A stretch of 64,000 bases of DNA, taken from positions 186,001-250,000 of the forward strand of contig NZ_LT629784.1 of assembly GCF_900105595.1 (NCBI RefSeq), read 5' to 3'. The notes under the pieces are model-generated. The model saw only the letters and a list, made by a program, of their open reading frames with translations, searched no databases and had not been told where the DNA came from. Both the position numbers and the translations under genes were made by a program. Below, piece after piece: positions 34,561-43,618 of the stretch. This DNA is from Stappia sp. ES.058 (GTDB lineage: Bacteria; Pseudomonadota; Alphaproteobacteria; Rhizobiales; Stappiaceae). Position 1 is the first letter of the stretch. Each line of letters begins with the position of its first letter.

Positions 34561-36315
34561 ATGAAACGCCTCATCGCGATACTCGCTGCGATCATTGTGA
34601 CCGGCGCGTTGCTTGTCAGCGCCCCGGCGCTGCTCGTTTCGAGCGATGCCGCGCGCGGGCGCATCGAGGCGCAGCTGTCGGTCTGGTTCGGCGCGCGGGT
34701 GCGCGTCGGTGCGCCGCCGCGCATTTCCGTCGTCCCGCGCCTGAGCCTCGTGCTTGAAGATGTGAGCCTTGAGGGCAACGGATGGAGCCTGAAAGACGCC
34801 GGAATGAGGGCGCGGCTCGATCTGTCCGCCCTCTTGAGCGGAACCACGCGTCTTGCCTCCCTTGCCATCGCAAACCCGCAGATCCGCATCTCCGCGCCAT
34901 TTCAGGGTCGCCCGGAAACCGCTGTCGTCGTCGGTCGGGCCGTGCAGCGGATCCTGCGCCATCCGCTGTCCGTCGCGAACGCCGATGTCTATCTGGATGA
35001 CGCGACGGAGCCGCTCTTGCGGGACATGGTTTTCCAACTTGCGCCCGGTGGCGAGGGCGCAACTCTTCGTGGCGGGTTCAAGGCCGCGGATCAACAGGTC
35101 GAGGCAACCGTGACGCTTGCCGATACCGCCGTCTTGACGGGCGAGGGCGCGGGCAATGTGACTGTGAGCCTGGCCTCGTCCCTTGCCACCTTGCGCATCG
35201 ACGGAATGGTGGGCGAGGGTGGCGCGCCGCGCCTGTCCGGAGACTTCGAGTTCTCCACCAGCGATCTGCGCGGACTTGCCGGGCGTCTGGGCGTTTCGCT
35301 GATCGGGGACACCGCTTTCGGGGTGGCGCGGCTCACGGGCATCGGGTCCGCGTCGGTCTCCGCCATCGAGTTGGATACGGCGCGCGTCGAACTTGACGGC
35401 AACATCGGCGAGGGACGTCTGGCGCTCTCCGACAGGGCGCTGCGTCCGCGCCTTGAAGGCACCCTGGCCTTCGAGCGTCTCGACTTGTCTGCCTATTTGC
35501 AGGAGTGGGGAGGTCTTCCCAAGGAGGATGTGCCGGGCCCGGACTGGGTTCGTGCGCCGCTCTTCCAGCTTCTGTCTGGCATCGATGTCGATCTGCGCCT
35601 GTCCGCCGCACGCCTTGTCGCCGCCGCGCTTGAAACCGGCCCGAGCGCGCTCTCGCTGCTCTTGCGGGACGGGGATCTGTCGATCAATTTGAGTGAAACG
35701 ACACTCGCCGGCGGGTCGGGAGCACTGACGGTTCGTGCCAGACCCGAGGCGGAAAGCGGTTATGTCGCGACGGCGATGCTCATCGGCGAGGATCTCGCGC
35801 TGGCGGAATTGGCCCTGTCCGCGCCCGACGACGGGCCGCGAATAGCGGCGGGCTACGTGAGCGGCCGGATGGATGTGAATGCCCGCGGCGCAACGCTGGC
35901 GCAGCTCGCCCGGAGCTACCGCGCAGTCGTTGCCGCTGATGCGAAGGACGTCGAGCTTCGTGGGGGCGACCTTGACGCGGTGATGGACGGCCTGCTGGCC
36001 GGCGACATGGAAAAAGACGCGAGCAGCGTGTCGCGGTTCGAGACAATTGCCGCGCGGCTCGAACTCGACGCCGATGCCCTACAGGTGAGCGAACTGGACG
36101 CCATGACGGCCCGGCACAGGCTTTCCCTCTCGGGCCGGGTCGCGCGCGCCAAAGGCGGGGTCTCGCTGCGCGGGGAGGTGGCGGAACGTCGCGCCGAACC
36201 GGTCGAAGCGGGTGCGCCGCCGGCAAAGGCGATGCCGGTGCTTGTGCGCGGCACGCTCACGGCGCCGCGTCTTCTGCCCGACATGACCGGCCTGAGCGGA
36301 TCGCCCACCCGGTAG
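34561..36315 (+). CDS. AsmA family protein
   Basis: 584 residues with an N-terminal signal anchor (residues 4-28), then [22 protein letters not shown] near 50-70, the usual AsmA start in which a repeated beta-groove follows. Long stretches of alternating hydrophobic residues continue to the C-terminus. AsmA-like proteins bridge the periplasm and are linked to phospholipid transport to the outer membrane. The length is in the family's lower range. The ribosome site is in an unusual tandem duplication just upstream. Confidence 0.85.
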   Translation: MKRLIAILAAIIVTGALLVSAPALLVSSDAARGRIEAQLSVWFGARVRVGAPPRISVVPRLSLVLEDVSLEGNGWSLKDAGMRARLDLSALLSGTTRLASLAIANPQIRISAPFQGRPETAVVVGRAVQRILRHPLSVANADVYLDDATEPLLRDMVFQLAPGGEGATLRGGFKAADQQVEATVTLADTAVLTGEGAGNVTVSLASSLATLRIDGMVGEGGAPRLSGDFEFSTSDLRGLAGRLGVSLIGDTAFGVARLTGIGSASVSAIELDTARVELDGNIGEGRLALSDRALRPRLEGTLAFERLDLSAYLQEWGGLPKEDVPGPDWVRAPLFQLLSGIDVDLRLSAARLVAAALETGPSALSLLLRDGDLSINLSETTLAGGSGALTVRARPEAESGYVATAMLIGEDLALAELALSAPDDGPRIAAGYVSGRMDVNARGATLAQLARSYRAVVAADAKDVELRGGDLDAVMDGLLAGDMEKDASSVSRFETIAARLELDADALQVSELDAMTARHRLSLSGRVARAKGGVSLRGEVAERRAEPVEAGAPPAKAMPVLVRGTLTAPRLLPDMTGLSGSPTR

Positions 36316-36362
36316 CGGGTTTCTGTGAAACACGCTGCTTCGCGCGGCCTTCCGGCTGTTGT

Positions 36363-36644
36363 ATGAAAGAGCTGGAGGCTCAGGAGCCGGGGGCGGATTT
36401 CTTGCTGCGAATGCTGTCGACACTCTTGAAGATCGGGCTTGCCTCGCTCCTGACGGGCGCGGTTCTGGCCGAATTCGATGTGTCCGCCCAGGACCTTCTG
36501 GCGCAGGCCGGCCTCACCCCGCAGGACATCGCCGATTTCGCCGTGCGGACCTACCAGTGGGCACTGCCGAACATCATTCTCGGTGCGCTTATCGTCGTCC
36601 CGGTCTGGCTGGTGATCTACCTGTTTCGCCCACCGCGCGGGTAG
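36363..36644 (+). CDS. Small inner-membrane protein (DUF6460-like)
   Basis: 93 residues with two hydrophobic helices: MLSTLLKIGLASLLTGAVLAEF near residues 17-38 and LPNIILGALIVVPVWLVIYLF near 68-88. They are joined by a polar segment AQDLLAQAGLTPQDIADF. It resembles a short alphaproteobacterial family I know as DUF6460; function unknown. It lies 47 bp after the AsmA gene and may share its transcript. Confidence 0.7.
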   Translation: MKELEAQEPGADFLLRMLSTLLKIGLASLLTGAVLAEFDVSAQDLLAQAGLTPQDIADFAVRTYQWALPNIILGALIVVPVWLVIYLFRPPRG

Positions 36645-36677
36645 ATCCGCGCCGTTGCGTTGGCTCTCAGTTGGCCC

Positions 36678-37499
36678 TCAGGCCTGCGCCTCCGCGCGGC
36701 GCATGTCGCGCGCCTTCGCCACTTCCTGGCGCTTGGTGACAATGGAGGTCGTGACGACGATCAGTGTCACAAGACCGACCAGAATGGTGCACACGGCGTT
36801 GATCTCCGGCGTCACGCCAAGGCGCACCTGCGAGTAGATCTTCATCGGCAGTGTCGTGGCTTCCGGCCCGGTGGTGAAGCTTGCGATCACCAGATCGTCG
36901 AGCGACAGCGTGAAGGCCAGCATCCAGCCGGCGATGACGCCGGGCAGGATGATCGGCAGCGTCACCGAGAAGAACGTGCGCAGCGGCGGACAGCCAAGGT
37001 CCTGGGCGGCTTCCTCCAGCGCCCGGTCGAAACCGGCCAGGCGCGACTGGACCACGACCGCGACATAGCACATGGCGAACGTCGTATGCGCGATCATGAT
37101 GGTCCAGAACCCGCGCGTCTGGTCGATTGCCACGAACAGCAAAAGCAGTGAAAGGCCGAGGATGACCTCCGGCATCACCAGGGGCGCATAGACCATTCCG
37201 GAGAAAAGCGTGCGACCGGCGAAGCGTCCGGAGCGGACCAGAACGATGGCGGCGAGCGTGCCGAGTACGGTGGCGAGCGTTGCGGAAAAGAACGCGACGC
37301 GCACAGTGACCCATGCCGCGTCGAGAAGCTGCTGGTTGGAGAGCAGCTCGACGTACCACTTGGTCGAAAAGCCGCCCCAGACCGTGACAAGCCGCGATTC
37401 GTTGAAGGAATAGATCACCAGAAGGACGATCGGCAGGTACAGGAACGAAAATCCGAGCACCAGCGACGTCACGTTGAACCAGCTTGGTCCCTTGTGCAT
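36678..37499 (-). CDS. potI: Polyamine ABC transporter permease (PotC/PotI type)
   Basis: 273 residues, six hydrophobic helices. The cytoplasmic EAA-type loop reads FDRALEEAAQDLGCPPLRTFFSVTLP near residues 145-170, and the C-terminal region has LDDLVIASFTTGPEATTLP. It is the last gene of the potFGHI-type operon, 31 bp after potH. With PotH it forms the inner-membrane channel for putrescine or spermidine. Confidence 0.9.
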   Translation of the reverse strand: MHKGPSWFNVTSLVLGFSFLYLPIVLLVIYSFNESRLVTVWGGFSTKWYVELLSNQQLLDAAWVTVRVAFFSATLATVLGTLAAIVLVRSGRFAGRTLFSGMVYAPLVMPEVILGLSLLLLFVAIDQTRGFWTIMIAHTTFAMCYVAVVVQSRLAGFDRALEEAAQDLGCPPLRTFFSVTLPIILPGVIAGWMLAFTLSLDDLVIASFTTGPEATTLPMKIYSQVRLGVTPEINAVCTILVGLVTLIVVTTSIVTKRQEVAKARDMRRAEAQA

Positions 37500-37530
37500 C
37501 AGTTTCGTTCCTCTCGTCGACCGAGGCCGG

Positions 37531-38502
37531 TCATTGGCTCTTCTCCGCCGCCTTTTGCTGCTGGTTCTGGAACAGCACGATTGGCACGACCAGAATGAGC
37601 AGCAGGATCACGGCGACGGCGGAAGAGACCGGCCAGTCGCGGTTGTTGAAGAATTCCGTCCACAGCGTCTTGCCGATCATCAGCGTATCGGATCCGCCCA
37701 GAAGATCGGGGATCACGAACTCGCCGACCGCGGGAATGAAGACGAGGAAACACCCGGCGATGATGCCGGGCATCGAGAGCGGCACGGTGATTGTCCAGAA
37801 GGTGCGCCACGGCGGACAGCCGAGATCGCTCGCGGCCTCAAGCAGACTTACGTCCAGCTTCTCCAGACTGGCATAGAGCGGCAGCACCAGGAACGGCAGG
37901 TAGGAATAGACGATGCCGATGTAGACGGCGGCATTGGTGTTGAGTATCGTCAGCGGATCGTCGATCACGCCGATCCACAGCAGCACCTGGTTCAGCAGGC
38001 CCTCGTTCTTGAGAATGCCGATCCAGGCGTAGACGCGGATCAGGAAGCTTGTCCAGAACGGCAGGATCACGAGCATGAGAAGGGTTGCGCGCCATTCCCT
38101 GGGCGCGCGCGCCATGCCGTAGGCGATCGGATAGCCGACGATAAGGGTGATCAGCGTCGAGATCGCGGCGATCTCGACGCTCGACAGATAGGACTTCCAG
38201 TAGAGATCGTCCTGGGTCAGCCAGATGTAGTTTTCCAGCGAAAAGCGACCGATGGCGTCGACGACATCGGACAAGCCCTGCGACAGGTCGATGGTCGGCA
38301 GATAGGGCGGAATCGCGACGGCGATCTCCGAAAGCGAAATCTTGAAGACGATGAAGAAGGGCGCGAGAAAGAAGACAATCAGCCAGGCATAGGGAAGGGC
38401 GATCAGGAGCCATCCGCCGGCGCTGCGCCGCTGACGCGGAATGCGCGGAATGTCGCTGGCGACGGTGGTGGTCTCGGCTGCAGTCCTGTCGGCGCTCGTC
38501 AT
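37531..38502 (-). CDS. potH: Polyamine ABC transporter permease (PotB/PotH type)
   Basis: 323 residues from ATG 38502 behind GGAGG; the frame extends upstream into potG on paper, but without homology. After a hydrophilic N-terminus of about 30 residues come six helices, with the EAA-type loop LLEAASDLGCPPWRTFWTITVPLSMPG near residues 215-240. It is located between potG (49-bp gap) and potI. Confidence 0.9.
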   Translation of the reverse strand: MTSADRTAAETTTVASDIPRIPRQRRSAGGWLLIALPYAWLIVFFLAPFFIVFKISLSEIAVAIPPYLPTIDLSQGLSDVVDAIGRFSLENYIWLTQDDLYWKSYLSSVEIAAISTLITLIVGYPIAYGMARAPREWRATLLMLVILPFWTSFLIRVYAWIGILKNEGLLNQVLLWIGVIDDPLTILNTNAAVYIGIVYSYLPFLVLPLYASLEKLDVSLLEAASDLGCPPWRTFWTITVPLSMPGIIAGCFLVFIPAVGEFVIPDLLGGSDTLMIGKTLWTEFFNNRDWPVSSAVAVILLLILVVPIVLFQNQQQKAAEKSQ

Positions 38503-38551
38503 CTGCCGGTCCTCCAGCTCATGGGCGTCAGGCTCCTCCGCCTGTGCCGCG

Positions 38552-39706
38552 TCATTGGGCCAGCACCACGCCGGCGTCCCGGTCCCAGGAGAGCCAGACC
38601 TTGTCCTCCCAGCCGATCGGGCGTTCCACCTGGCGCGTCCGGTTGGCCACCGTGGCGCGCACCGTTTCCTCCTCGGCGATATGGGTGTGGTAGATCGACA
38701 CGTCGCCGAGATAACCGATGTCCCAGACCTCGCCGGTGAGCCGGTTTTCCGGCCCTTCCGGCTCCTCGAAGGAAATGCGCACCTTCTCCGGGCGGATCGC
38801 GAACCACACGGTCTCGCCAATGCCGGCCTCGACCGGTTGCGCCACTTCGATGGCGCAGTCGAACAACGGCGCATGCAGCCTCGTCATGTCGCCGTCACGC
38901 GTCATGACCTTGCATTCCATCAGGTTGATGTCGCCGATGAAGTCCGCAACAAAGCGCGAGTTCGGCACCTCGTAGATTTCGGCAGGCGTCGCGATCTGGA
39001 CGATGCGGCCCTTGTCCATCACCGCGATGCGGTCGGCCATGGTCATGGCCTCTTCCTGGTCGTGGGTGACGATCAGGAAGGTCATGCCGAGGTCCTGCTG
39101 CAGGTCGGTCAGTTCGAACTGCGTTTCCTCGCGCAGCTTGCGATCGAGTGCGCCGAGCGGTTCGTCGAGAAGCAGCACCTTCGGTTTCTTGGCAAGCGAG
39201 CGGGCGAGTGCCACGCGCTGGCGCTGGCCGCCGGAAAGCTGGTGCGGCTTGCGCTTGGCGAAGTCCTGCAGCTTGACGAGGGAGAGCATTTCCTCGACAC
39301 GGCCGGCGATTTCCGCCTTCGGCATCCCCTCCTGCCTGAGGCCGAAGGCGACGTTCGCCTCCACGCTCATATGGGGAAACAGCGCATAGGACTGGAACAT
39401 CATGTTGACGGGGCGGCGATGCGGCGGAACGCCGGCAAGGTTCTGCCCGTCGAGATAGATCTCGCCCGCATTCGGTGTTTCAAAGCCGGCGAGCATGCGC
39501 ATCATCGTGGTCTTGCCGCAGCCCGAGCCGCCAAGCAGGGCAAAGAACTCGCGTTCGTGGACCTTGAGGCTGAGGTTGTCGACGGCGATGAAGTCGCCGA
39601 ATTTCTTCGTGACGTTTCGAAATTCGATATAGGGCCGGGCCTGGGGATCGTCCCAGGGTGCGAAGTCGCGGCGGATCGGTCCGATCGGTTTCTTGGCCAA
39701 GCTCAA
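38552..39706 (-). CDS. potG: Polyamine ABC transporter ATP-binding protein (PotA/PotG type)
   Basis: 384 residues. Walker A GGSGCGKTT is near residue 59, signature LSGGQRQRVALARS near 157, and Walker B VLLLDEPLGALD near 178; a C-terminal TOBE domain follows (VWFAIRPEKVRISF). No ATG is available at the homologous start: TTG 39706 directly abuts GGGAGGGG, and TTG 39700 has better spacing. It energises PotHI. A 219-bp gap full of inverted repeats separates it from potF. Confidence 0.9.
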   Translation of the reverse strand: MSLAKKPIGPIRRDFAPWDDPQARPYIEFRNVTKKFGDFIAVDNLSLKVHEREFFALLGGSGCGKTTMMRMLAGFETPNAGEIYLDGQNLAGVPPHRRPVNMMFQSYALFPHMSVEANVAFGLRQEGMPKAEIAGRVEEMLSLVKLQDFAKRKPHQLSGGQRQRVALARSLAKKPKVLLLDEPLGALDRKLREETQFELTDLQQDLGMTFLIVTHDQEEAMTMADRIAVMDKGRIVQIATPAEIYEVPNSRFVADFIGDINLMECKVMTRDGDMTRLHAPLFDCAIEVAQPVEAGIGETVWFAIRPEKVRISFEEPEGPENRLTGEVWDIGYLGDVSIYHTHIAEEETVRATVANRTRQVERPIGWEDKVWLSWDRDAGVVLAQ

Positions 39707-39728
39707 CCCCTCCCTAGTGGAGCGAATC

Positions 39729-39773
39729 TGACATTTGAGTCCCGCTGGCGGCGACGCTCCCGCTCAAATGTCA
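39729..39773 (-). repeat. Inverted repeat 1 in the potF-potG gap
   Basis: TGACATTTGAG (39729-39739) and CTCAAATGTCA (39763-39773), perfect 11-bp arms around a 23-bp GC-rich spacer that itself holds two AGCGGGA copies on the minus strand. It lies 23 bp upstream of the potG start, so in mRNA it could hide or expose the potG ribosome site. Confidence 0.8.
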
Positions 39774-39825
39774 AATTCAACAGCTCCACCAAAACCATGT
39801 ATTTATCCAGTGGTTATTTGATTTC

Positions 39826-39865
39826 GACATTTGCTGCGAGGGCGTTGCACGGGGAGGCAAATGTC
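39826..39865 (-). repeat. Inverted repeat 2 in the potF-potG gap
   Basis: GACATTTGC (39826-39834) and GCAAATGTC (39857-39865), perfect 9-bp arms around 22 bp. The arms share the GACATTTG core with inverted repeat 1, placed 97 bp away, so the element is duplicated. It is not a simple terminator because no T-tract follows on the minus strand. Confidence 0.75.
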
Positions 39866-39891
39866 AGAAGCGAACCACTGGCGTTCGTTGC

Positions 39892-39918
39892 CGGAAGGCC
39901 CGCGAACCGGGCCTTCCG
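39892..39918 (-). other. Stable hairpin directly after potF
   Basis: CGGAAGGCCCG-CGAAC-CGGGCCTTCCG, an 11-bp stem 8 bp past the potF stop, with no T-tract. Such hairpins after the binding-protein gene usually protect its mRNA from 3' decay and set a higher ratio of binding protein to permease. Confidence 0.6.
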
Positions 39919-39925
39919 CACGCAC

Positions 39926-41017
39926 TCACTGACCGGTCTTGACCTTCGTCCACTCCCGGGTGCGGGACCGCATGGCGCGGGGCGACTTGGTGGTGGTGGA
40001 GAAGAGATTGTCGACCGTCTCCTCGCTCGGGTAGATCGCCGGATCCTCAAGCACTTCCTTTTCGACGAATTCCTGGCTCGCCTTGTTGCCGTTTGCGTAG
40101 AACACGTAGTTTGTCGCCTTGGCGACCACGTCGGGGCGCATGATGTAGTCGAGGAAGACATGCGCCTCCTCGGTGTGCGGCGCATCGGCTGGAATGGCCA
40201 TGTTGTCGAACCACATCATCGCCCCTTCCTTGGGAATGGCATAGCTGACGGTCACGCCGTTGTCGGCCTCCGCCGCGCGGTCGCGGGCCTGCAGCACGTC
40301 GCCGGACCAGCCGATCGCCAGGCAGATGTCGCCATTTGCGAGCGCGTTGATGTACTCCGAGGAATGGAACTTCTGGATGTAGGGACGCACCTTCAGCAGG
40401 AGCTCCGTGGCCTTCTTGAAGTCTTCCGGATTGTCGCTGTCGGGATCGAGACCGAGATAGTTGAGTGCGGCGGGAAAGATCTCGTCGGCGGTGTCGAGCA
40501 TATGCACGCCGCAATCGGCGAACTTCGAGACGACCTCGGGATCGAAGATCATGTCCCAGCTGTCGACCGGCGCGTCGGGCATGCGTTCCTTGATCTTCTC
40601 GACGTTGTAGCCGATGCCGGTGGTGCCCCACATGTAGTTGATAGCGTATTCATTGCCCGGATCGAACTTTTCGATGCGCTTCATGATCTGTGGCCAGAGA
40701 TTGTCGATGTTCTCCAGTTTCGACTTGTCCAGTTTCTGGAAAACGCCGGCCTGGATCTGGCGGCCGAGGAAGGTGCCCGTCGGCACGACGACATCATAAC
40801 CGGTGCCGCCGGCGAGCAGCTTCGTCTCCAGCATCTCGTTGCTGTCGAAGACGTCGTAGACCACCGAAATGCCGGTTTCCTTGGTGAAGTCCTCGAGAAT
40901 GGATTCGTCGATATAATCCGACCAGTTGAACACACGCACCGTGCGTTCCTGCGCCGAGGCCGCGCCGATCGCCAAGGCGCTAGCCAGCGCCACCCCTGTC
41001 AAAAACAGCTTTTTCAT
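39926..41017 (-). CDS. potF: Polyamine ABC transporter periplasmic binding protein (PotD/PotF family)
   Basis: 363 residues from ATG 41017 behind GGAGGTGA. The signal peptide covers residues 1-22 (ASA cut). The mature start RTVRVFNWSDYIDESILEDF is typical of PotF/SpuD proteins, and EYAINYMWGTTGIGYN near residue 125 supports this. The acidic polyamine-binding residues cannot be assigned with certainty. It is the first gene of the importer operon, 262 bp downstream of a gamma-glutamylpolyamine synthetase gene on the same strand. Confidence 0.92.
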   Translation of the reverse strand: MKKLFLTGVALASALAIGAASAQERTVRVFNWSDYIDESILEDFTKETGISVVYDVFDSNEMLETKLLAGGTGYDVVVPTGTFLGRQIQAGVFQKLDKSKLENIDNLWPQIMKRIEKFDPGNEYAINYMWGTTGIGYNVEKIKERMPDAPVDSWDMIFDPEVVSKFADCGVHMLDTADEIFPAALNYLGLDPDSDNPEDFKKATELLLKVRPYIQKFHSSEYINALANGDICLAIGWSGDVLQARDRAAEADNGVTVSYAIPKEGAMMWFDNMAIPADAPHTEEAHVFLDYIMRPDVVAKATNYVFYANGNKASQEFVEKEVLEDPAIYPSEETVDNLFSTTTKSPRAMRSRTREWTKVKTGQ

Positions 41018-41279
41018 CTCGTTCACCTCCATTTGGCCCCCAAGCCATGTCCCGGCCAGGGGCGTTCCGCTCTGTCGTGTCGTCCGCGCGCCGTTGGGTG
41101 CGGCCGTCTTGTTGTCTTTGCCGATCGCCCGTGGGCGGACTTGACCCTCGGGCAGCCTAGAAGCATTTCCCCCGCGGTCTCAAGGGGCGGTCGCGGGCAT
41201 GCCGCCAATTTGACCGTTTTGCCAACATCTTCTGCAAGGCGCATGTGCCGTCGTCGGTCTTGCCGGCGCCGGGGCGCGA

Positions 41280-42671
41280 TCACAGGTAGGTCTGGCGCTC
41301 CAGCGTCGATATCTCGCGCCCGAATGCGAAGAGCTCGTGACGCTTGATGTCGGTAAGGACCTTGTGCATCTCGGAGCCGACGGCCTCCTTCATGCGCTCC
41401 GACGCCTCGAAGGCATCGATCGCCTCGTCCATCCAGGGGGTGAGGCGCGGCGCGGTTGTCTCATAGGCGTTGCCGTCGACGGGCGGCGGCGGGGCCGTTT
41501 CGCCAAGCACGCCATCCATCATCCCCGACAAGACGCCGGTCAGCACCAGATACGGATTGGCGTCCGCCCCGGCGATCCGGTGTTCGATGCGCGCCGATTC
41601 CGGCGTGCCGGCGGGCACCCGCAGTGCCACGGAGCGGTTGTCGTGTCCCCAGCAGATCGATGTCGGCGCATAGGAACCTGGTTGCATGCGCCGGAAACCG
41701 TTGAAGGTGGAGACGAACAGGAGATGCGCCTCCGGCATGGTGTCAAGCAGGCCCTTGATGGCATGGCCGAGCCGTGCCTCGCCGGTGTCCGGATTGGCAA
41801 AGATGTTGCCGGTGCCATCCTCCAGCGAACAATGCACGTGCATGCCGTTTCCGGGCCATTCCACGAAGGGCTTGGCCATGAAGGAGGCCTTGAGATTGTG
41901 TTTGCGCGCGACGCCGGCCACGAGCCGGCGCAGCAGCACGGCGTCATCGGCGGCGCGCAGCGGGTCGCGGCGGTAGTGCAGGTTCAGTTCGAATTGCCCG
42001 GGCGCGGCCTCGGAAACGGCCGCATCGGCTGGAATGTCCTGCGCATCGGCCGAACGGCGGATCTCGTCGACCAGCGGCATGAAGGCTTCGAGATCGGAAA
42101 GCGCGTACATGTTCTGCCGCGCCGGGCCGAGATGGGTGGAAAACACCGGCTGGGGCGCGCCGCTCCAGTCGCCGTCGTCCTGGTCCTCGAAAAGGTAGAA
42201 CTCAAGCTCGAAGGCGGCGGTCGCGGTCAGCCCGTGCGTGGCGAGCCGGTCGGTCATGCGCGCCAGCACATGGCGCGGGTCGCAGAGAAAGGCGCCGCCA
42301 TCGCGGTCGTGCATCGACAAGAGCACCTGCGCGGTCGGCCGCGTGGCCCAGGGAACGGAGCGCAGCGTCCCCGGCACCGGCCAGCACACGCCGTCCTTGT
42401 CGCCGGTCTCGATATGCATCCCGGTTTCCTCGACCTCGCGGCCCCAGACATCGAGCCCGAAGAGCGAGAAAGGGAGCGCCACCCCGTTTTCGAACACCTT
42501 GCGCAACGCGCTTCCCGGCAGCCACTTTCCCCGCAACACGCCGTTGCTGTCCGGCAGGATCACTTCCAGCGTGTCCAGATCCGGGTGCTCGGCCTCGAAG
42601 CGCGCGAGTTCCTCCTGCCAGGCATCGCCGGCATCCGGACGTGCCCAGGCGGAACGGGACGTGTGAAGCAT
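41280..42671 (-). CDS. puuA: Glutamine synthetase family, gamma-glutamylpolyamine synthetase-like (PuuA/SpuI type)
   Basis: 463 residues from ATG 42671 behind GGAGGA. Catalytic-domain motifs include AAFELEFYLFED near residue 160, NGMHVHCSLEDGTGN near 280, and GHDNRSVALRVPAGTPESARIEHRIAGADANPYL near 355-388, as in PuuA relatives rather than nitrogen-assimilating GlnA. It would join glutamate to putrescine or another amine with ATP. A second paralogue lies at 43619-45016. The palindrome upstream (42728-42739) is shared with that gene. Confidence 0.88.
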   Translation of the reverse strand: MLHTSRSAWARPDAGDAWQEELARFEAEHPDLDTLEVILPDSNGVLRGKWLPGSALRKVFENGVALPFSLFGLDVWGREVEETGMHIETGDKDGVCWPVPGTLRSVPWATRPTAQVLLSMHDRDGGAFLCDPRHVLARMTDRLATHGLTATAAFELEFYLFEDQDDGDWSGAPQPVFSTHLGPARQNMYALSDLEAFMPLVDEIRRSADAQDIPADAAVSEAAPGQFELNLHYRRDPLRAADDAVLLRRLVAGVARKHNLKASFMAKPFVEWPGNGMHVHCSLEDGTGNIFANPDTGEARLGHAIKGLLDTMPEAHLLFVSTFNGFRRMQPGSYAPTSICWGHDNRSVALRVPAGTPESARIEHRIAGADANPYLVLTGVLSGMMDGVLGETAPPPPVDGNAYETTAPRLTPWMDEAIDAFEASERMKEAVGSEMHKVLTDIKRHELFAFGREISTLERQTYL

Positions 42672-42725
42672 GAAATCCTCCGAGACGCCGGGCCGGTGCG
42701 GCCGCGACAATTGCCGATTGGATAA

Positions 42726-42740
42726 AAATGTGATCACGTA
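42726..42740. promoter_or_regulatory. Operator 1 of the polyamine cluster
   Basis: AAATGTGATCACGTA, centred on the palindrome GTGATCAC (42730-42737). It lies about 60 bp upstream of the minus-strand ligase gene and 37 bp upstream of the gntR start, so it can control both. An almost identical site occurs at 43516-43530. Confidence 0.7.
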
Positions 42741-42776
42741 GCAGCGAGGCTGTCAAGCAAGCCCGTCAGGAGGTCC

Positions 42777-43505
42777 ATGACCGAGATGCCGGTTTCCCCT
42801 TTCAAGAGTACCGCCACGGTCACCGATGCACCGGCACCGCGCAAGTCCGTCCGTGACGCGGTGGAGCAGAGCGTGCGTGCGGCGCTCCTGTCGGGTCGCT
42901 TCGTTCCCGGACGCTCCGTCACCCTGCGCGGGCTGGCGCAGGAGCTTGGCGTCAGTCCCATGCCGGTTCGCGAGGCCGTGCGGGCGCTTTCGGCCGGAAA
43001 CGCTCTGGAGATCCGCAGCAATGGGCGCATTCAGGTGCCGCAGATGACGCAGTCACGCCTGTCGGAAATCCTCACGGCCCGTCTTCTGCTGGAGCCGGAG
43101 CTTGCTTTCGCGGCAGCCGCAAATCTCGATGCATCCGATGCGACGGCGCTGCGCAAGATCGATGACCGGGTCGACGAAAGCCTCTCCGGCGGCGATGCGG
43201 AGACTTACATGCAGGAAAACTTCGCCTTTCATTTCCATATTTACCGGGCGGCCAGGTCGCAGGTATTGATGCCGCTTGTGGAAAGTCTCTGGTTGCAGTT
43301 CGCACCCTTCATGCGCACGGTCTACGGTCGGGTCGGAACGGCGGCGCTCGACGATCACCACAAGGAGGCGATCGCGGCGGTGCACAGCCGGGACGCGGGT
43401 GCGCTACGCGAGGCTGTCGCCGCCGATATCCGCTGCGGCATGGATCTGCTCGATCGAAGTGCGGGCGATGGGCTTGCAGAAAGCCGAGGCAAGAGTCCGG
43501 ATTGA
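42777..43505 (+). CDS. GntR family transcriptional regulator, FCD (FadR-like) type
   Basis: 242 residues from ATG 42777 behind AGGAGG. The winged helix-turn-helix covers about 25-95 (LRGLAQELGVSPMPVREAVRALSAGNALEIRSNGRIQV). An all-helical FCD domain follows, with ENFAFHFHIYRAARSQVLMPLVESLWLQF near 155-182 and the metal-type histidines. It lies between two polyamine ligase genes, each preceded by the same TGTGATCAC site, and is the obvious candidate to bind it. The effector may be a polyamine or a gamma-glutamylated intermediate. Confidence 0.9.
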   Translation: MTEMPVSPFKSTATVTDAPAPRKSVRDAVEQSVRAALLSGRFVPGRSVTLRGLAQELGVSPMPVREAVRALSAGNALEIRSNGRIQVPQMTQSRLSEILTARLLLEPELAFAAAANLDASDATALRKIDDRVDESLSGGDAETYMQENFAFHFHIYRAARSQVLMPLVESLWLQFAPFMRTVYGRVGTAALDDHHKEAIAAVHSRDAGALREAVAADIRCGMDLLDRSAGDGLAESRGKSPD

Positions 43506-43515
43506 CAGTTCGGCC

Positions 43516-43530
43516 AAATGTGATCACAAA
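43516..43530 (+). promoter_or_regulatory. Operator 2 of the polyamine cluster
   Basis: AAATGTGATCACAAA with the perfect 10-bp palindrome TGTGATCACA (43519-43528). It lies just after the gntR stop and about 90 bp before the second ligase gene. It matches operator 1 in 13 of 15 bases. Confidence 0.7.
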
Positions 43531-43618
43531 TCGAGGTGCCCGGACACGCTGCGCAGTCGGCGGATCGGGCGTGCGGCGCGGGACAGTCGGACGCCGTGCG
43601 GAAAAAGCAGGTGAGACC

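Noticed and set aside
38441..41347. 968-codon plus-strand frame opposite the pot genes
   Set aside because: Antisense to potF and potG, whose motifs are unambiguous; it also runs through the intercistronic inverted repeats.
43516..43530. CRP-type site (TGTGA...TCACA)
   Set aside because: The half sites abut with no 6-bp spacer, so CRP geometry is wrong; a GntR operator fits better.
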